A DNA stretch of 44,541 nt from an uncultured Clostridia bacterium (GCA_947039455.1 CAMQZB010000012.1:1-44541), one strand, 5' to 3'; counted from the stretch's first letter, positions 1 to 6,945 are shown. Numbers and translations are program-made. The notes: a model not told the origin generated them from the sequence alone.

Positions 1-311
1 GAGATAGACCTCAACGTGACGGTGGAAGCTTTGGCGATAGAAAACCATACGGAGATAGACCTCAACGTGACGGTGGAAGCTACGGCGATAGAAAGCCATA
101 CGGAGATAGACCTCAACGTGACGGTGGAAGCTACGGCGATAGAAAACCATACGGTGATAGACCTCAAAGAACTGGTGGAAGCTTTGGCGAGAAGAAACCA
201 TTTGTAAGAAGAGAAAGAACAGGTGGCGAAAACAGAGCCAACAGTCTACCAAGAATTGGTGGCGGTGACTCTAGTCCTTCAAGAAAACCTGAAAAATCTG
301 ATAACGAATAA
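1..311 (+). CDS. C-terminal tail of an Arg/Gly-rich repeat protein (partial)
   Basis: Only the last ~102 codons are inside the window; the start lies upstream. The frame is fixed by the stop at 309-311. The tail begins with three near-perfect 51-bp repeats (3-53, 54-104, 105-155), each encoding 17 residues of the type DRPQRDGGSFGDRKPYG, then a degenerate copy and a basic, Ser/Arg/Gly-rich end. Such low-complexity basic tails occur on bacterial RNA-binding proteins such as DEAD-box helicases and some pseudouridine synthases, and usually help RNA binding. No catalytic domain is visible here, so the identity of the protein is open. The open frame starting at base 16 is a different frame of the same repeats and is not a gene. 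Confidence 0.75.
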   Translation, partial: DRPQRDGGSFGDRKPYGDRPQRDGGSYGDRKPYGDRPQRDGGSYGDRKPYGDRPQRTGGSFGEKKPFVRRERTGGENRANSLPRIGGGDSSPSRKPEKSDNE

Positions 312-323
312 ATAATAAATTAT

Positions 324-363
324 AAAAGGTTGTACCAATTAATTTTGGTACAACCTTTTTTTT
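324..363 (+). terminator. Rho-independent terminator of the repeat protein
   Basis: A near-perfect stem (AAAAGGTTGTACCAA pairing with its complement, 5-nt loop) is followed by a run of eight or more T. It lies 12 bases after the stop codon. Confidence 0.9.
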
Positions 364-385
364 GTATTTTTATGAGCAAATATTA

Positions 386-1114
386 TTAATAGTCAAAATC
401 CCTAAAATATTTTGATATAGAATTACTCATTTCAATTGAAAAATCACTATTAAATTTACGATTACAAAAAGCAGTTAGCCACTTTTCATAATTATTATCA
501 ACAGCTTTAGGAGAAAACATTTCTTCAAGTTCAACATGGTCCATTGTTCGGTAAGAATTTTCATGAACAATGTGTTTCAAGTGAACTCGAGCTGGCTTTG
601 GTCGGTTAATTTGTTGTTCAGTTGGAAATCCAAATACTAGCATACCAGCAGGAAAAACGTGACTAGGAAGATGAAGAAGATTTTTAACTTCATTATGATT
701 TTCCATAATGTCACCAATGTAGCAAGACCCAATCCCAAGACTTTCAGCGCATGTAACAGCATTTTGACTAGCAACTAGCGCGTCGTCGATAGCAAGAACT
801 AAGTCGCCGATTTGCAATTTACGTGGTGAAAGACCCACTGCTAAATACGCATCATGCCATTTTTTTGGATCAGCAAGAAAAATCAAAACTAAAGGAGCTT
901 TTGCAATAAAGGGCTGATTGTCGCATAGGATTGACAAAGATTTTTTCACATCAACTGATGTAATATCTAAAATTGTATATAATTGTTGATTGCCAGCAGT
1001 TGGGGCATTCACCGATGCAGTTAAAATCAGATTTTTATCAACAAGTGAGATTTGCTTCTCTAAAAAGGCTCTTGTTGATTTTCTATTAATCAAAGCCTGT
1101 ACGATATCGTTCAT
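386..1114 (-). CDS. Nitroreductase family protein
   Basis: FMN-dependent NAD(P)H oxidoreductase of the nitroreductase fold, 242 residues, cytoplasmic. The N-terminal RKSTRAF motif (residues 11-17) and the NAPTAGNQQ segment (about 36-44) match the FMN-binding signature of the family. The mid-protein GIGSCYIGDI and the FGFP segment before the C-terminal extension resemble NfsA/FRP-type members, which are usually 240-250 aa. These enzymes reduce nitroaromatics, quinones or flavins; the physiological substrate cannot be read from sequence. The start is set by GGAGG about 7 nt upstream of ATG. It stands alone, divergent from the PH-domain gene. Confidence 0.85.
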   Translation of the reverse strand: MNDIVQALINRKSTRAFLEKQISLVDKNLILTASVNAPTAGNQQLYTILDITSVDVKKSLSILCDNQPFIAKAPLVLIFLADPKKWHDAYLAVGLSPRKLQIGDLVLAIDDALVASQNAVTCAESLGIGSCYIGDIMENHNEVKNLLHLPSHVFPAGMLVFGFPTEQQINRPKPARVHLKHIVHENSYRTMDHVELEEMFSPKAVDNNYEKWLTAFCNRKFNSDFSIEMSNSISKYFRDFDY

Positions 1115-1292
1115 AGGTTTCCTCCGTCATTTTTTTATTATTATATCACTAACAAAAACTATTGTCAATATAAAACAATTTTAAGTATAACTCTATATCA
1201 AATTAATCATAATATAGTACATGGGTATTATATATAACAAAAAAATAACGAAAATGATAAGTTCTCAGTTTGGAGGATTTAAAGGAAATAAA

Positions 1293-1670
1293 ATGATTGA
1301 TTTTGACAATGCAACATTCTTAAAACTAGCGGAAATTCCAGTGGCTGAGGGGCATGAAATGGTGTGTGAATTACTGGTGGAAAATGAAACTGTAAAAAAA
1401 GCTTTCCGCACTGTTAGAGACTATATTGTCTTTACAAACAAAAGGTTAATCACTGTAAACGTACAAGGAATTTCAGGTAATAAAATCGATTTCAGCTCAT
1501 TGCCATATTGCAACATTCAAGCATTCTCATGTGAAACTGCAAGCTCATTTGACCTAGATTGTGAGCTAGCTTTTTGGTTTGCAGGACTTGGAATGGTACG
1601 ACTAGAACTAGCTTCAAGAACGGATATACAAGAAATATGCAAACTTATCAGCGACAAAGTGTTGCTATAA
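1293..1670 (+). CDS. Bacterial PH-domain protein
   Basis: A 125-residue protein that resembles the bacterial pleckstrin-homology family (bPH_1, formerly DUF1696). Typical features are the central TNKRLITVNVQGISGNK stretch, where a predicted strand follows the tract FRTVRDYIVF, and the C-terminal helix DIQEICKLISDKVL. The function of these small proteins is unknown; they may form oligomers. I start at ATG 1293 because AAAGGAAATAAA precedes it, rather than at the upstream ATG 1221, which has no convincing ribosome binding site. The gene stands alone and ends at a bidirectional terminator. Confidence 0.75.
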   Translation: MIDFDNATFLKLAEIPVAEGHEMVCELLVENETVKKAFRTVRDYIVFTNKRLITVNVQGISGNKIDFSSLPYCNIQAFSCETASSFDLDCELAFWFAGLGMVRLELASRTDIQEICKLISDKVLL

Positions 1671-1760
1671 TTTAGCTGCAAAATAAAACATTGCAACATC
1701 TGATATTTCAATTTACAACAAACGGTAAATAAAATACAGAACAACAACAATAGAAAATAG

Positions 1761-1799
1761 AAAAAGCACTGAAACTTCAATGAGTTTGCAGTGCTTTTT
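1761..1799. terminator. Bidirectional terminator between convergent genes
   Basis: AAAAAGCACTG pairs with CAGTGCTTTTT. The stem is A-rich on one side and T-rich on the other, so it can end both the PH-domain gene and the convergent FUSC-like gene, whose stop is 2 bases further on. Confidence 0.85.
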
Positions 1800-1801
1800 A
1801 A

Positions 1802-2791
1802 TTATTCTATTATTGGTTCAGTGTGATTTTTCTTGTAAATCTTTTTAATTAGATACTCAATAAGAAATAAGAGAAGTACGATAACTATTCCCACAAATAG
1901 GAACAAGAATCTGTTGTATATGGCGGTAGATGTGTCAAATAAAACCAGTGAAGCATTTATAGCTGAAACAGTGTTGATAAATTGTTTATGCTTGTATTCG
2001 GTTAAATATGAACCTAAAAATCCAAGTGATAAAATTACAATGAGAATGTATTCAGTGGGCACAAGATATTCAATAATTACAATGAAAAAGCCTACTCCAA
2101 AAATTGTGGCAATAATTCTAGATTTAATTTTATTGAAAGAAAAAGCTTCGTAAGTTTGGGTCAAACTCATAACCACAACGCTAATCCAAAGTGTTTTATC
2201 CGTGCCAATTAACTCACCAATTAAAATTGCGATGCTAATTCCAAGCGCCATACGAATTATATAGCCTTGGTTTTTAGAAGAAGATTTTACTTGCTCCTTA
2301 ATTGATATTCTAGAAATATCAATATTTTTTCTCCACCTAAAAAAGCTGTAACCAAAGATAATAACACCACCAAAAAGCAGTTGGATTACTCTAGTTAAAA
2401 ATTCTTCTTCCACAACTTGAGTTGATTGAGAAAAGATAAAACACAGCAAAAAAGTTATGTGTGGCATATAGGCAAAAGGCTCGCTAGTTATGCGGATTAA
2501 AAAATATAGAAAGATAAAATTAGCAAAAAATGCTAGATAAATATTTATTTCACCGATGATAGGAAAGAGACCGCAAAGGGTGAATAAAAGAAAGTACAAA
2601 GCGGAAGTAGCAAGGGGTTTTGTTGAAATTGGAGTCATTGGAATTGCTAATAATGCCACAACAATGGCTACGGAAACAAGAGTATTTGCCTCCCCAAAAA
2701 GCAAAGAGAATAGTATAATCGACCCAATTGTAAACAAAAAGGTCGCTAAATTCTTTATGAAAGTTGTTAAATGTGAAGGGTTCTTAATCAT
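1802..2791 (-). CDS. FUSC-like integral membrane protein
   Basis: A 329-residue polytopic membrane protein with about ten hydrophobic segments in two sets, split by a charged cytoplasmic stretch near residues 165-185 (FRWRKNIDISRISIKEQVKSSSKNQ region). The second half, with GIAIGxLIGxxxWISVVVMSLTQ-like character after the loop, matches the fusaric-acid-resistance-like (FUSC) membrane domain found in aromatic-acid or small-molecule exporters. The substrate is unknown. The start is chosen at ATG 2791 because AGGAG lies 5 nt upstream; ATG 2815 is further from any site. No operon partner is evident. Confidence 0.7.
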   Translation of the reverse strand: MIKNPSHLTTFIKNLATFLFTIGSIILFSLLFGEANTLVSVAIVVALLAIPMTPISTKPLATSALYFLLFTLCGLFPIIGEINIYLAFFANFIFLYFLIRITSEPFAYMPHITFLLCFIFSQSTQVVEEEFLTRVIQLLFGGVIIFGYSFFRWRKNIDISRISIKEQVKSSSKNQGYIIRMALGISIAILIGELIGTDKTLWISVVVMSLTQTYEAFSFNKIKSRIIATIFGVGFFIVIIEYLVPTEYILIVILSLGFLGSYLTEYKHKQFINTVSAINASLVLFDTSTAIYNRFLFLFVGIVIVLLLFLIEYLIKKIYKKNHTEPIIE

Positions 2792-2870
2792 AAATACTCC
2801 TAAAAAAACATTCACAATATAGTATGTAAAAATACTATATTTATTAAATAATTACTGTAAAAATATTAGT

Positions 2871-3338
2871 TTAGAATTTTGATTTTGAGTAGTCGTACGG
2901 GATACTAGAGCCCACAACCACGTCCTCAATTTTCTCAATAATCAACCAGTCGTCCATATTCCCTTGATGATCAAAAGCAAGAGGAGTTTCAATTTTCTCC
3001 AATCTATCGAACTCAACAAGGCATAAGCACTTTTTGTGCCAACGCAGTCTTTGTTTGTCTGAAAGATTAAGTTTATGCTGATATTTTTCAAAAGTAGCAG
3101 CAATTTCTTCGTCAACAAGTTGAACCAAGTTTTTCACTGATTTAACTTTAGCAAAAACAGAAATCAAAGACGTACCTTTTTCCATAAAATAGATAGTTTC
3201 GTTTTCGTAAACTCTGCTATGAGGGATTTTACGCCCAGCAGCACCACGAACAACCATAGTCTTAAGTCCTTGTGATATTTTGTCTAAAACGCGTTCACCA
3301 CTTTTCCCTGTGTTGTCGCAATACACTAAATGTACCAT
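2871..3338 (-). CDS. Conserved hypothetical protein, PUA/ASCH-like
   Basis: A 155-residue soluble protein. The pattern KTMVVRGAAGRKIPHSRV followed by a strand ETIYFMEKGTS and a later WHKKCLCLVEF motif suggests a PUA-like beta-barrel of the ASCH/EVE kind, folds that bind nucleotides or modified RNA/DNA. This is a judgement from pattern only. ATG 3338 is preceded by GGGGAAGGAGAAT. It is a single gene between two unrelated minus-strand genes. Confidence 0.55.
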   Translation of the reverse strand: MVHLVYCDNTGKSGERVLDKISQGLKTMVVRGAAGRKIPHSRVYENETIYFMEKGTSLISVFAKVKSVKNLVQLVDEEIAATFEKYQHKLNLSDKQRLRWHKKCLCLVEFDRLEKIETPLAFDHQGNMDDWLIIEKIEDVVVGSSIPYDYSKSKF

Positions 3339-3521
3339 AAAATTCTCCTTCCCCGTTTATCATTCACCTATATTATAGCACAAAACACAAAAAATCACAA
3401 TGGTTTGAAAAACCCAAGTAATTTTGTGTCTTAAGTTGTAAATTAAGCTGTTTTTCTTATAAAAACAGTCAAGAGTTTTTAACAAGAATATCCAATTTTT
3501 AACTAATTTCACCCAACTTAT

Positions 3522-4055
3522 TTAAACCCGTTTTTCGTAAACTAAATCAGTGAATCCGTTGTAAGAGCAAGTAGAAATTAATTGCAGATTGCATTGGTAG
3601 TTAGTTTCAGCGAAAAGACGTGTGCCATTTCCTAAAATAGTAGGGACAACAGTAATTGAGTATACGTCAATTAACCCAAGAATATAAAGCTGATTGGCAA
3701 TAGCAACCCCACCACAAACCCAAATGTCAGCCCCATCTTTTTTCTTTAATTCACAAATTAATTCAGCCAAATTTGCACTAGTAAAAATAATATCTTCAGT
3801 TGCAGGAATGTCCTTGTGAGTGATAACGTAAGATTGCTTGCCAGCATAAGCCCAAACATCAGGCGACAATTCAGTAACAATTTGATGATAAGTTTTGTAC
3901 CCAAGAATCACAGTATCAACAGTTTTTTCAAACTCAGGATAACTGCCAAAATTCCCCACGTCGCTGCCGTCCCCCTGAAGCCATTCCATGCCCCCGTCCT
4001 TATCAGCAATATATCCATCTAAACTCATAGCAATATATAAAATAACTTTTCTCAT
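3522..4055 (-). CDS. Dihydrofolate-reductase-like protein (RibD C-terminal family)
   Basis: A 177-residue NADPH-dependent reductase-like protein. N-terminal ILYIAMSLDGYIADKDGGMEWL, central TVILGYKTYHQI, and late GADIWVCGGVAIANQL with the final VVPTILGNGTRLF match the RibD_C / YyaP-type family, about 175-180 aa. The substrate is unknown; some homologues reduce pyrimidine or pterin-like compounds. The start is ATG 4055 with GGAGG 8 nt upstream. A longer frame runs back to 4172, but that extension reads through the truncated tRNA copy at the element boundary and is not coding. It is the last chromosomal gene before the integrated element. Confidence 0.8.
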   Translation of the reverse strand: MRKVILYIAMSLDGYIADKDGGMEWLQGDGSDVGNFGSYPEFEKTVDTVILGYKTYHQIVTELSPDVWAYAGKQSYVITHKDIPATEDIIFTSANLAELICELKKKDGADIWVCGGVAIANQLYILGLIDVYSITVVPTILGNGTRLFAETNYQCNLQLISTCSYNGFTDLVYEKRV

Positions 4056-4086
4056 AAAAATTTCCTCCACTATAATAATTATGTAA

Positions 4087-4121
4087 AAGAACCGCAGAAG
4101 CTTAACGCTCATGCGGTTCTT
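4087..4121 (-). terminator. Terminator, probably of the original tRNA-Leu gene
   Basis: AAGAACCGCA pairs with TGCGGTTCTT, and read on the minus strand the stem is followed by a T run. It lies immediately beyond the left copy of the tRNA 3' end, so before integration it would have ended the tRNA-Leu transcript that now sits 14.4 kb to the right. Confidence 0.75.
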
Positions 4122-4123
4122 AA

Positions 4124-4157
4124 TTGGTGCGACTAGTGGGACTTGAACCCACACGTT
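4124..4157 (-). repeat. attL: duplicated 3' end of tRNA-Leu
   Basis: These 34 bases are identical to 18526-18559, which covers the CCA end, acceptor and T-arm of the intact tRNA-Leu(GAG). Weaker similarity continues to about 4190 (variable and anticodon-arm region, with several mismatches), after which it stops. This is the classical footprint of a tyrosine integrase that inserts at a tRNA 3' end. Together the two copies define an element of about 14.4 kb. Confidence 0.9.
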
Positions 4158-4248
4158 ATAAAACATACGCACTTCAAGCTCGAAAATGCATTTTTATTAA
4201 TGCAAAACTACCCATTAAACCTAAGAAAAATACTAAATTATAATTAGT

Positions 4249-4265
4249 TACATCACTTAATACAT
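4249..4265 (+). repeat. Possible integrase arm site, left copy
   Basis: TACATCACTTAATACAT matches 16 of 17 bases with TACATCACTTAGTACAT at 18411-18427, in the same orientation. Both lie 90-115 bases inside the att repeats, where lambda-type integrases bind arm sites. The function is inferred. Confidence 0.5.
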
Positions 4266-4334
4266 TTCAAAACATTTAAAATTATTTTAAATAAAAACCA
4301 ATTTCAAACACCTATCTAATACTAATATACTAAG

Positions 4335-4366
4335 AGAATTCAAGCACATACGCTTGGATTCTTTTT
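4335..4366 (+). terminator. Hairpin with T tail between attL and the membrane-protein gene
   Basis: AGAATTCAAGC pairs with GCTTGGATTCT around a 6-nt loop, followed on the plus strand by five T. It lies directly downstream of the minus-strand gene ending at 4365 and may act in both directions. Confidence 0.65.
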
Positions 4367-5036
4367 ATTTAATCTTAAAATTTTTATAACAAATATCAGG
4401 AAGTTTATTTAAAGAATGTTTTACTTCTAAAGAGCATAGAAATTGATGCAATGATTCCGCGCTATCATTTAACTCTTTGTTAATAATAAATTTAATTAGC
4501 AAATCAAATTTACAATTTAATTGTAGAATCAAATTATCTATTTCAGCATCATTTATATCAATCTTTGGAATGAATGAGTGCTTAGTTTGTCGACTATAAA
4601 TTGCACCTCTACCTTCTTTAAAAATCAAATAGAAAATGTTTTCTGTTATCAATGCATATGTTTGATAGGTTGTGTCATCATATATAATCTCAAATATATC
4701 ACCTATACGGGTTGTTTTAAAAACTTCTTCTTGTAGTGCTGCAATTTGCTCATCAATATTTTTAATTGAATTATAAGAATCATAAATTGCAAATAATATT
4801 AATAAAAAATTTATAGTAGTCAAAAAAGTAGTAATTCCCGTGTCCAATGTAAAAAAGCTAGAAGTAAACAATATAATATTACTTGTTGTTAGAAGAATTA
4901 TCACATAGTATTTTTTTAATCTTACGTGTTTTTTCAAATCATAATTACAAATACTAGGTTTATCATGAAATTTCGCATATAAAAAAACGGCACAAACTAA
5001 GAGTACAACTAAAATAAAAAATATACAATCTACCAT
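4365..5036 (-). CDS. Element-borne membrane protein of unknown function
   Basis: A 223-residue protein I do not recognise. Hydrophobic segments near residues 3-21, 43-60 and 68-85 indicate three membrane spans. A cytoplasmic, largely hydrophilic second half follows, with a coiled-coil-like KNIDEQIAALQEEVFK stretch. ATG 5036 is preceded by AAAGGAG. It lies at the left end of the integrated element, apart from both operons, a position often used for cargo such as exclusion or defence genes; that role is a guess. A strong leftward promoter at 5740-5768 could transcribe it through a long hairpin-rich leader. Confidence 0.7.
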   Translation of the reverse strand: MVDCIFFILVVLLVCAVFLYAKFHDKPSICNYDLKKHVRLKKYYVIILLTTSNIILFTSSFFTLDTGITTFLTTINFLLILFAIYDSYNSIKNIDEQIAALQEEVFKTTRIGDIFEIIYDDTTYQTYALITENIFYLIFKEGRGAIYSRQTKHSFIPKIDINDAEIDNLILQLNCKFDLLIKFIINKELNDSAESLHQFLCSLEVKHSLNKLPDICYKNFKIK

Positions 5037-5159
5037 AATATTAAGCTCCTTTATGAATGATGTAAAACAAACATTTAAAATATTATACTACAAAATAGTA
5101 AAATTAGCAATAATTACTAATAAAAAAGAACCTAAATTAATAGGTTCATGTTGTTATAT

Positions 5160-5222
5160 AGTGATTTAGTTGTTTAAACGTTGCTGAAGAAGTTTAACAC
5201 AATCACCATATAGAGTGATTTA
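5160..5222 (+). repeat. 64-bp repeat, copy A
   Basis: First of four related segments (others at 8129, 8242 and 8296). The common frame is AGTGATTTA, then GTTTnnACGTT, then CAATCACnnnATAGAGTGATT. The two ends form inverted AGTGATT/AATCACT pairs. It sits just left of the replication-origin region. It may be a binding site for replication, partition or regulation; no protein is assigned. Confidence 0.6.
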
Positions 5223-5275
5223 ATTATACATAAGAATACGGTAGCTAATATGTTTATATATATTCGTTAAATCTG

Positions 5276-5389
5276 TACACAGAAGTTCCTCTAAAATGGG
5301 CAATACACAGATAGTTTGTGTACAAATTATAGGGACTTTTATATGATTCTATAAGGGTTTATTATCAAAATACACAATACACAGAAGTT
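5276..5389 (+). repeat. Iteron-like repeats beside the origin stem-loop
   Basis: TACACAGAAGTT occurs at 5276-5287 and 5378-5389, TACACAGA at 5304-5311, TACACA at 5371-5376 and an inverted copy TGTGTA at 5317-5322. CRESS-type Rep proteins recognise short repeats near the nick-site hairpin, and the second full copy runs into the stem itself. Confidence 0.55.
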
Positions 5390-5421
5390 GCCTAAGGTAA
5401 TACTAGCCTTAGGCAACTTCT
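5383..5421 (-). other. Predicted rolling-circle origin: stem-loop with TAGTATTAC nonanucleotide
   Basis: Read on the minus strand, a perfect 15-bp stem (AGAAGTTGCCTAAGG and its complement) holds a 9-nt loop. The nonanucleotide TAGTATTAC runs from 5405 to 5397, spanning the loop and the first stem base. Circovirus origins have the same sequence at the tip of a similar hairpin, nicked by Rep as TAGTATT/AC. The hairpin is in the same element and on the same strand as the CRESS-like rep gene (9454-10503). TAGTATTAC also appears once by chance at about 27006, but there without a hairpin. The assignment is by pattern and context. Confidence 0.85.
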
Positions 5422-5448
5422 ATACAAATGTTTAGCAGCAAAGAAACA

Positions 5449-5593
5449 CAAATACACGCGCGCCTTTTGCACGCATGTATTTGTATTTTTTTCTGCTTGC
5501 GGCCTGTCTTTTTTGTGTCTTTCAGGACACAAGTGTGGAAACCACAGCAAAATAAAACAAGCGATCTCTTTAAGGAGATAGCTTGTTTTTTTT
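5449..5593 (+). ncRNA. Hairpin cluster ending in an intrinsic terminator (possible small RNA or attenuator)
   Basis: Three hairpins follow one another: CAAATACACGCG with CGCATGTATTTG (5449-5483, one mismatch), TTGTGTC with GACACAA (5513-5532), and AAAACAAGC with GCTTGTTTT (5554-5589, inner pairing ATCTC/GAGAT) followed by a T run to 5593. No open frame here has a credible ribosome binding site. It could be a short structured transcript, an attenuator, a single-strand origin or a packaging signal. Confidence 0.45.
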
Positions 5594-5618
5594 TGATTGT
5601 CGGTACTTTATTTTTAAC

Positions 5619-5998
5619 GTACTGTTTTTATTGAAAATTTATGATTTGCTTAACGCAATTTGTTTTGATATGTTCTTGCTACTCTCCGCTCTCAAGATTT
5701 TCGATATTACTACATCGGAATGTCTTTTGTCGGTATGTGACTATACCACATGTGTGAAATTATGTCAATTGCGTTTATGAAATTCTTTTTCAAAATTTTT
5801 TCCTTAAATTGGAGTTTGCGGAAAAATTTTTGAAAAACAATTTCAACTCTACATTGACATAATTTAACGCATGTGGTTTGAAATAGTCACCGAGCAAAAG
5901 GCATTCCTTATACGTAATATCAAAAATCTTTAGGAGGGTAGCATTATGAACATATCAACAAATTACTACAAATCAAAAATTTTCAATAAAAATAGTAC
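5619..5998. repeat. Long imperfect inverted repeat (about 180-nt arms)
   Basis: The left arm (5619 to about 5801) matches the reverse complement of the right arm (about 5820-5998) at roughly four bases in five, with a few 1-4 nt gaps; the centre near 5810 is a ~20-nt spacer. The right arm holds the leader, ribosome binding site, start codon and first ~17 codons of the gene at 5946. The left arm holds a mirror copy in which the start codon is lost. As RNA or single-stranded DNA the whole can fold into one long hairpin that hides the ribosome binding site. It could be an inverted duplication of a promoter region, or a structural element of the replicon. Confidence 0.8.
5740..5768 (-). promoter_or_regulatory. 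Leftward promoter in the left arm of the inverted repeat
   Basis: On the minus strand TTGACA (5768-5763), a 17-nt spacer and TATAGT (5745-5740) make a near-consensus sigma-A promoter. The mirror site in the right arm keeps TTGACA (5854-5859), but 3 extra bases before the -10 spoil the spacing, so the two directions should differ in strength. The transcript would cross the hairpin cluster and origin towards the gene at 4365-5036. Confidence 0.65.
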
Positions 5999-6209
5999 GA
6001 CCTCGCTAAGACAAAGCCTAACCGTAATATTTAATTTTAGCTGTAAACCAATCTTTGGTTCACATATCCAGCAAGGGGACGCTAGGAAAGGGGGACGAAA
6101 TATGTCAAAGAATATAGCTATAGCCACTCTAAAAAAGAATGGCTATCCAATACCGACAGCAAAGCAAGTTGCAACCTTATTGCTGTTCGGCACAATTATT
6201 CATAAGTAA
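5946..6209 (+). CDS. Small element protein, unknown
   Basis: An 87-residue protein, not recognised. ATG 5946 follows GGAGGGTAGCATT inside the right arm of the inverted repeat. A second in-frame ATG at 6102 has its own AAAGGGGGACGAAAT leader and would give a 35-residue product, MSKNIAIATLKKNGYP onward, with a moderately hydrophobic end. The N-terminal part (RQSLTVIFNFSCKPIF) could therefore be a leader reading frame rather than a protein domain. It is the first gene of the rightward operon. Confidence 0.5.
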   Translation: MNISTNYYKSKIFNKNSTTSLRQSLTVIFNFSCKPIFGSHIQQGDARKGGRNMSKNIAIATLKKNGYPIPTAKQVATLLLFGTIIHK

Positions 6210-6301
6210 TTAATTACTTATATTGTTACTCATTGAGAACTTGCCCCACTAAGTTCTCTAATAATAACATACTGACACAAAGATGTCAAGGAGATATCAC
6301 A

Positions 6302-6661
6302 ATGAAGAAAATAAATGTAATAACTTTAAAATGTAGTAGTATACCAAAGGTAGAATTGATTGAAAACAATTTAAAAAGCTTTCAAACTTTAGTAGGTGGA
6401 TATATCGAAACTGTAAATATTGGAAATAACATTCATATAATTTTAAACGAAGAAGGCAAATTGATAGGGCTTGAGCCTAATTTAATTTACTTTAACGATA
6501 TTATTATGGGTGATGTAGTATTTGTTGCCGTTGATAATGAAAATGAAGATTTTACAAGCCTTTCAACTATCCAAATTAACAAAGTAATTGAATATATTCA
6601 AGAAAACAAAATATCCAAAATAGGTAATTTGTTGTTTGCTAATAAAGGAAGTAGAAAATAA
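6302..6661 (+). CDS. DUF3846-like protein
   Basis: A 119-residue soluble protein with the DUF3846 pattern: the segment FQTLVGGYIETVNI, then IILNEEGKLIGLEPN, then DIIMGDVVFVA. DUF3846 proteins are common on plasmids, integrative elements and phages of Firmicutes; their role is unknown. ATG 6302 is preceded by AAGGAGATATCACA. The start at 6233 of the longer frame has no ribosome binding site. The 3' end enters the first copy of a 47-bp hairpin repeat. Confidence 0.75.
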   Translation: MKKINVITLKCSSIPKVELIENNLKSFQTLVGGYIETVNIGNNIHIILNEEGKLIGLEPNLIYFNDIIMGDVVFVAVDNENEDFTSLSTIQINKVIEYIQENKISKIGNLLFANKGSRK

Positions 6662-6698
6662 TTAAATACTAATTGAGAGGGTTCGCCCTCTCTTATAT
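6652..6698 (+). repeat. 47-bp direct repeat with UUCG hairpin, copy 1
   Basis: Identical over 47 bases to 7148-7194. It contains GAGAGGG-TTCG-CCCTCTC (6675-6692), a 7-bp stem capped by the very stable UUCG tetraloop, followed by TTATAT. It overlaps the end of the DUF3846-like gene and precedes the next ribosome binding site. It is probably an intercistronic RNA element for partial termination or mRNA protection. Confidence 0.8.
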
Positions 6699-6713
6699 TA
6701 CGAGGAGAATAAA

Positions 6714-6932
6714 ATGGATTTAAAAAATATCACAAGAAGAAACAACATTGGCTTTATGGCAGAAGACATGCTATTAATTTTCGAAGATTGGAAAACTTAC
6801 AAAAAAATTCTAAATTTGGAAGAATACGAAAAGTGGACATATTATGACAAAATTAAGAATTTTAAAAATTCAGATGATTTTGCACAAGCAATAGAACGAT
6901 TCGCACTACGAAATATAGACATCACATTATAG
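6714..6932 (+). CDS. Small element protein, unknown
   Basis: A 72-residue, charged, probably helical protein (DWKTYKKILNLEEYEKW, then NSDDFAQAIERFALR). It is not recognised. GAGGAGAATAAA precedes ATG 6714. It lies between the DUF3846-like gene and another small gene, with 13 nt to the next start, so it is co-transcribed. Confidence 0.65.
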   Translation: MDLKNITRRNNIGFMAEDMLLIFEDWKTYKKILNLEEYEKWTYYDKIKNFKNSDDFAQAIERFALRNIDITL

Positions 6933-6945
6933 AGGAGAAAGACAA

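Noticed and set aside
4056-4172. N-terminal extension of the RibD-C/DHFR-like gene into attL
   Set aside because: It reads through the terminator and tRNA fragment; ATG 4055 has the good ribosome binding site.
5428-5780. Short plus-strand frames (68 and 65 codons) between the origin and the inverted repeat
   Set aside because: They lie across hairpins and the left arm of the inverted repeat, without a ribosome binding site, and give Phe/Cys-rich nonsense.
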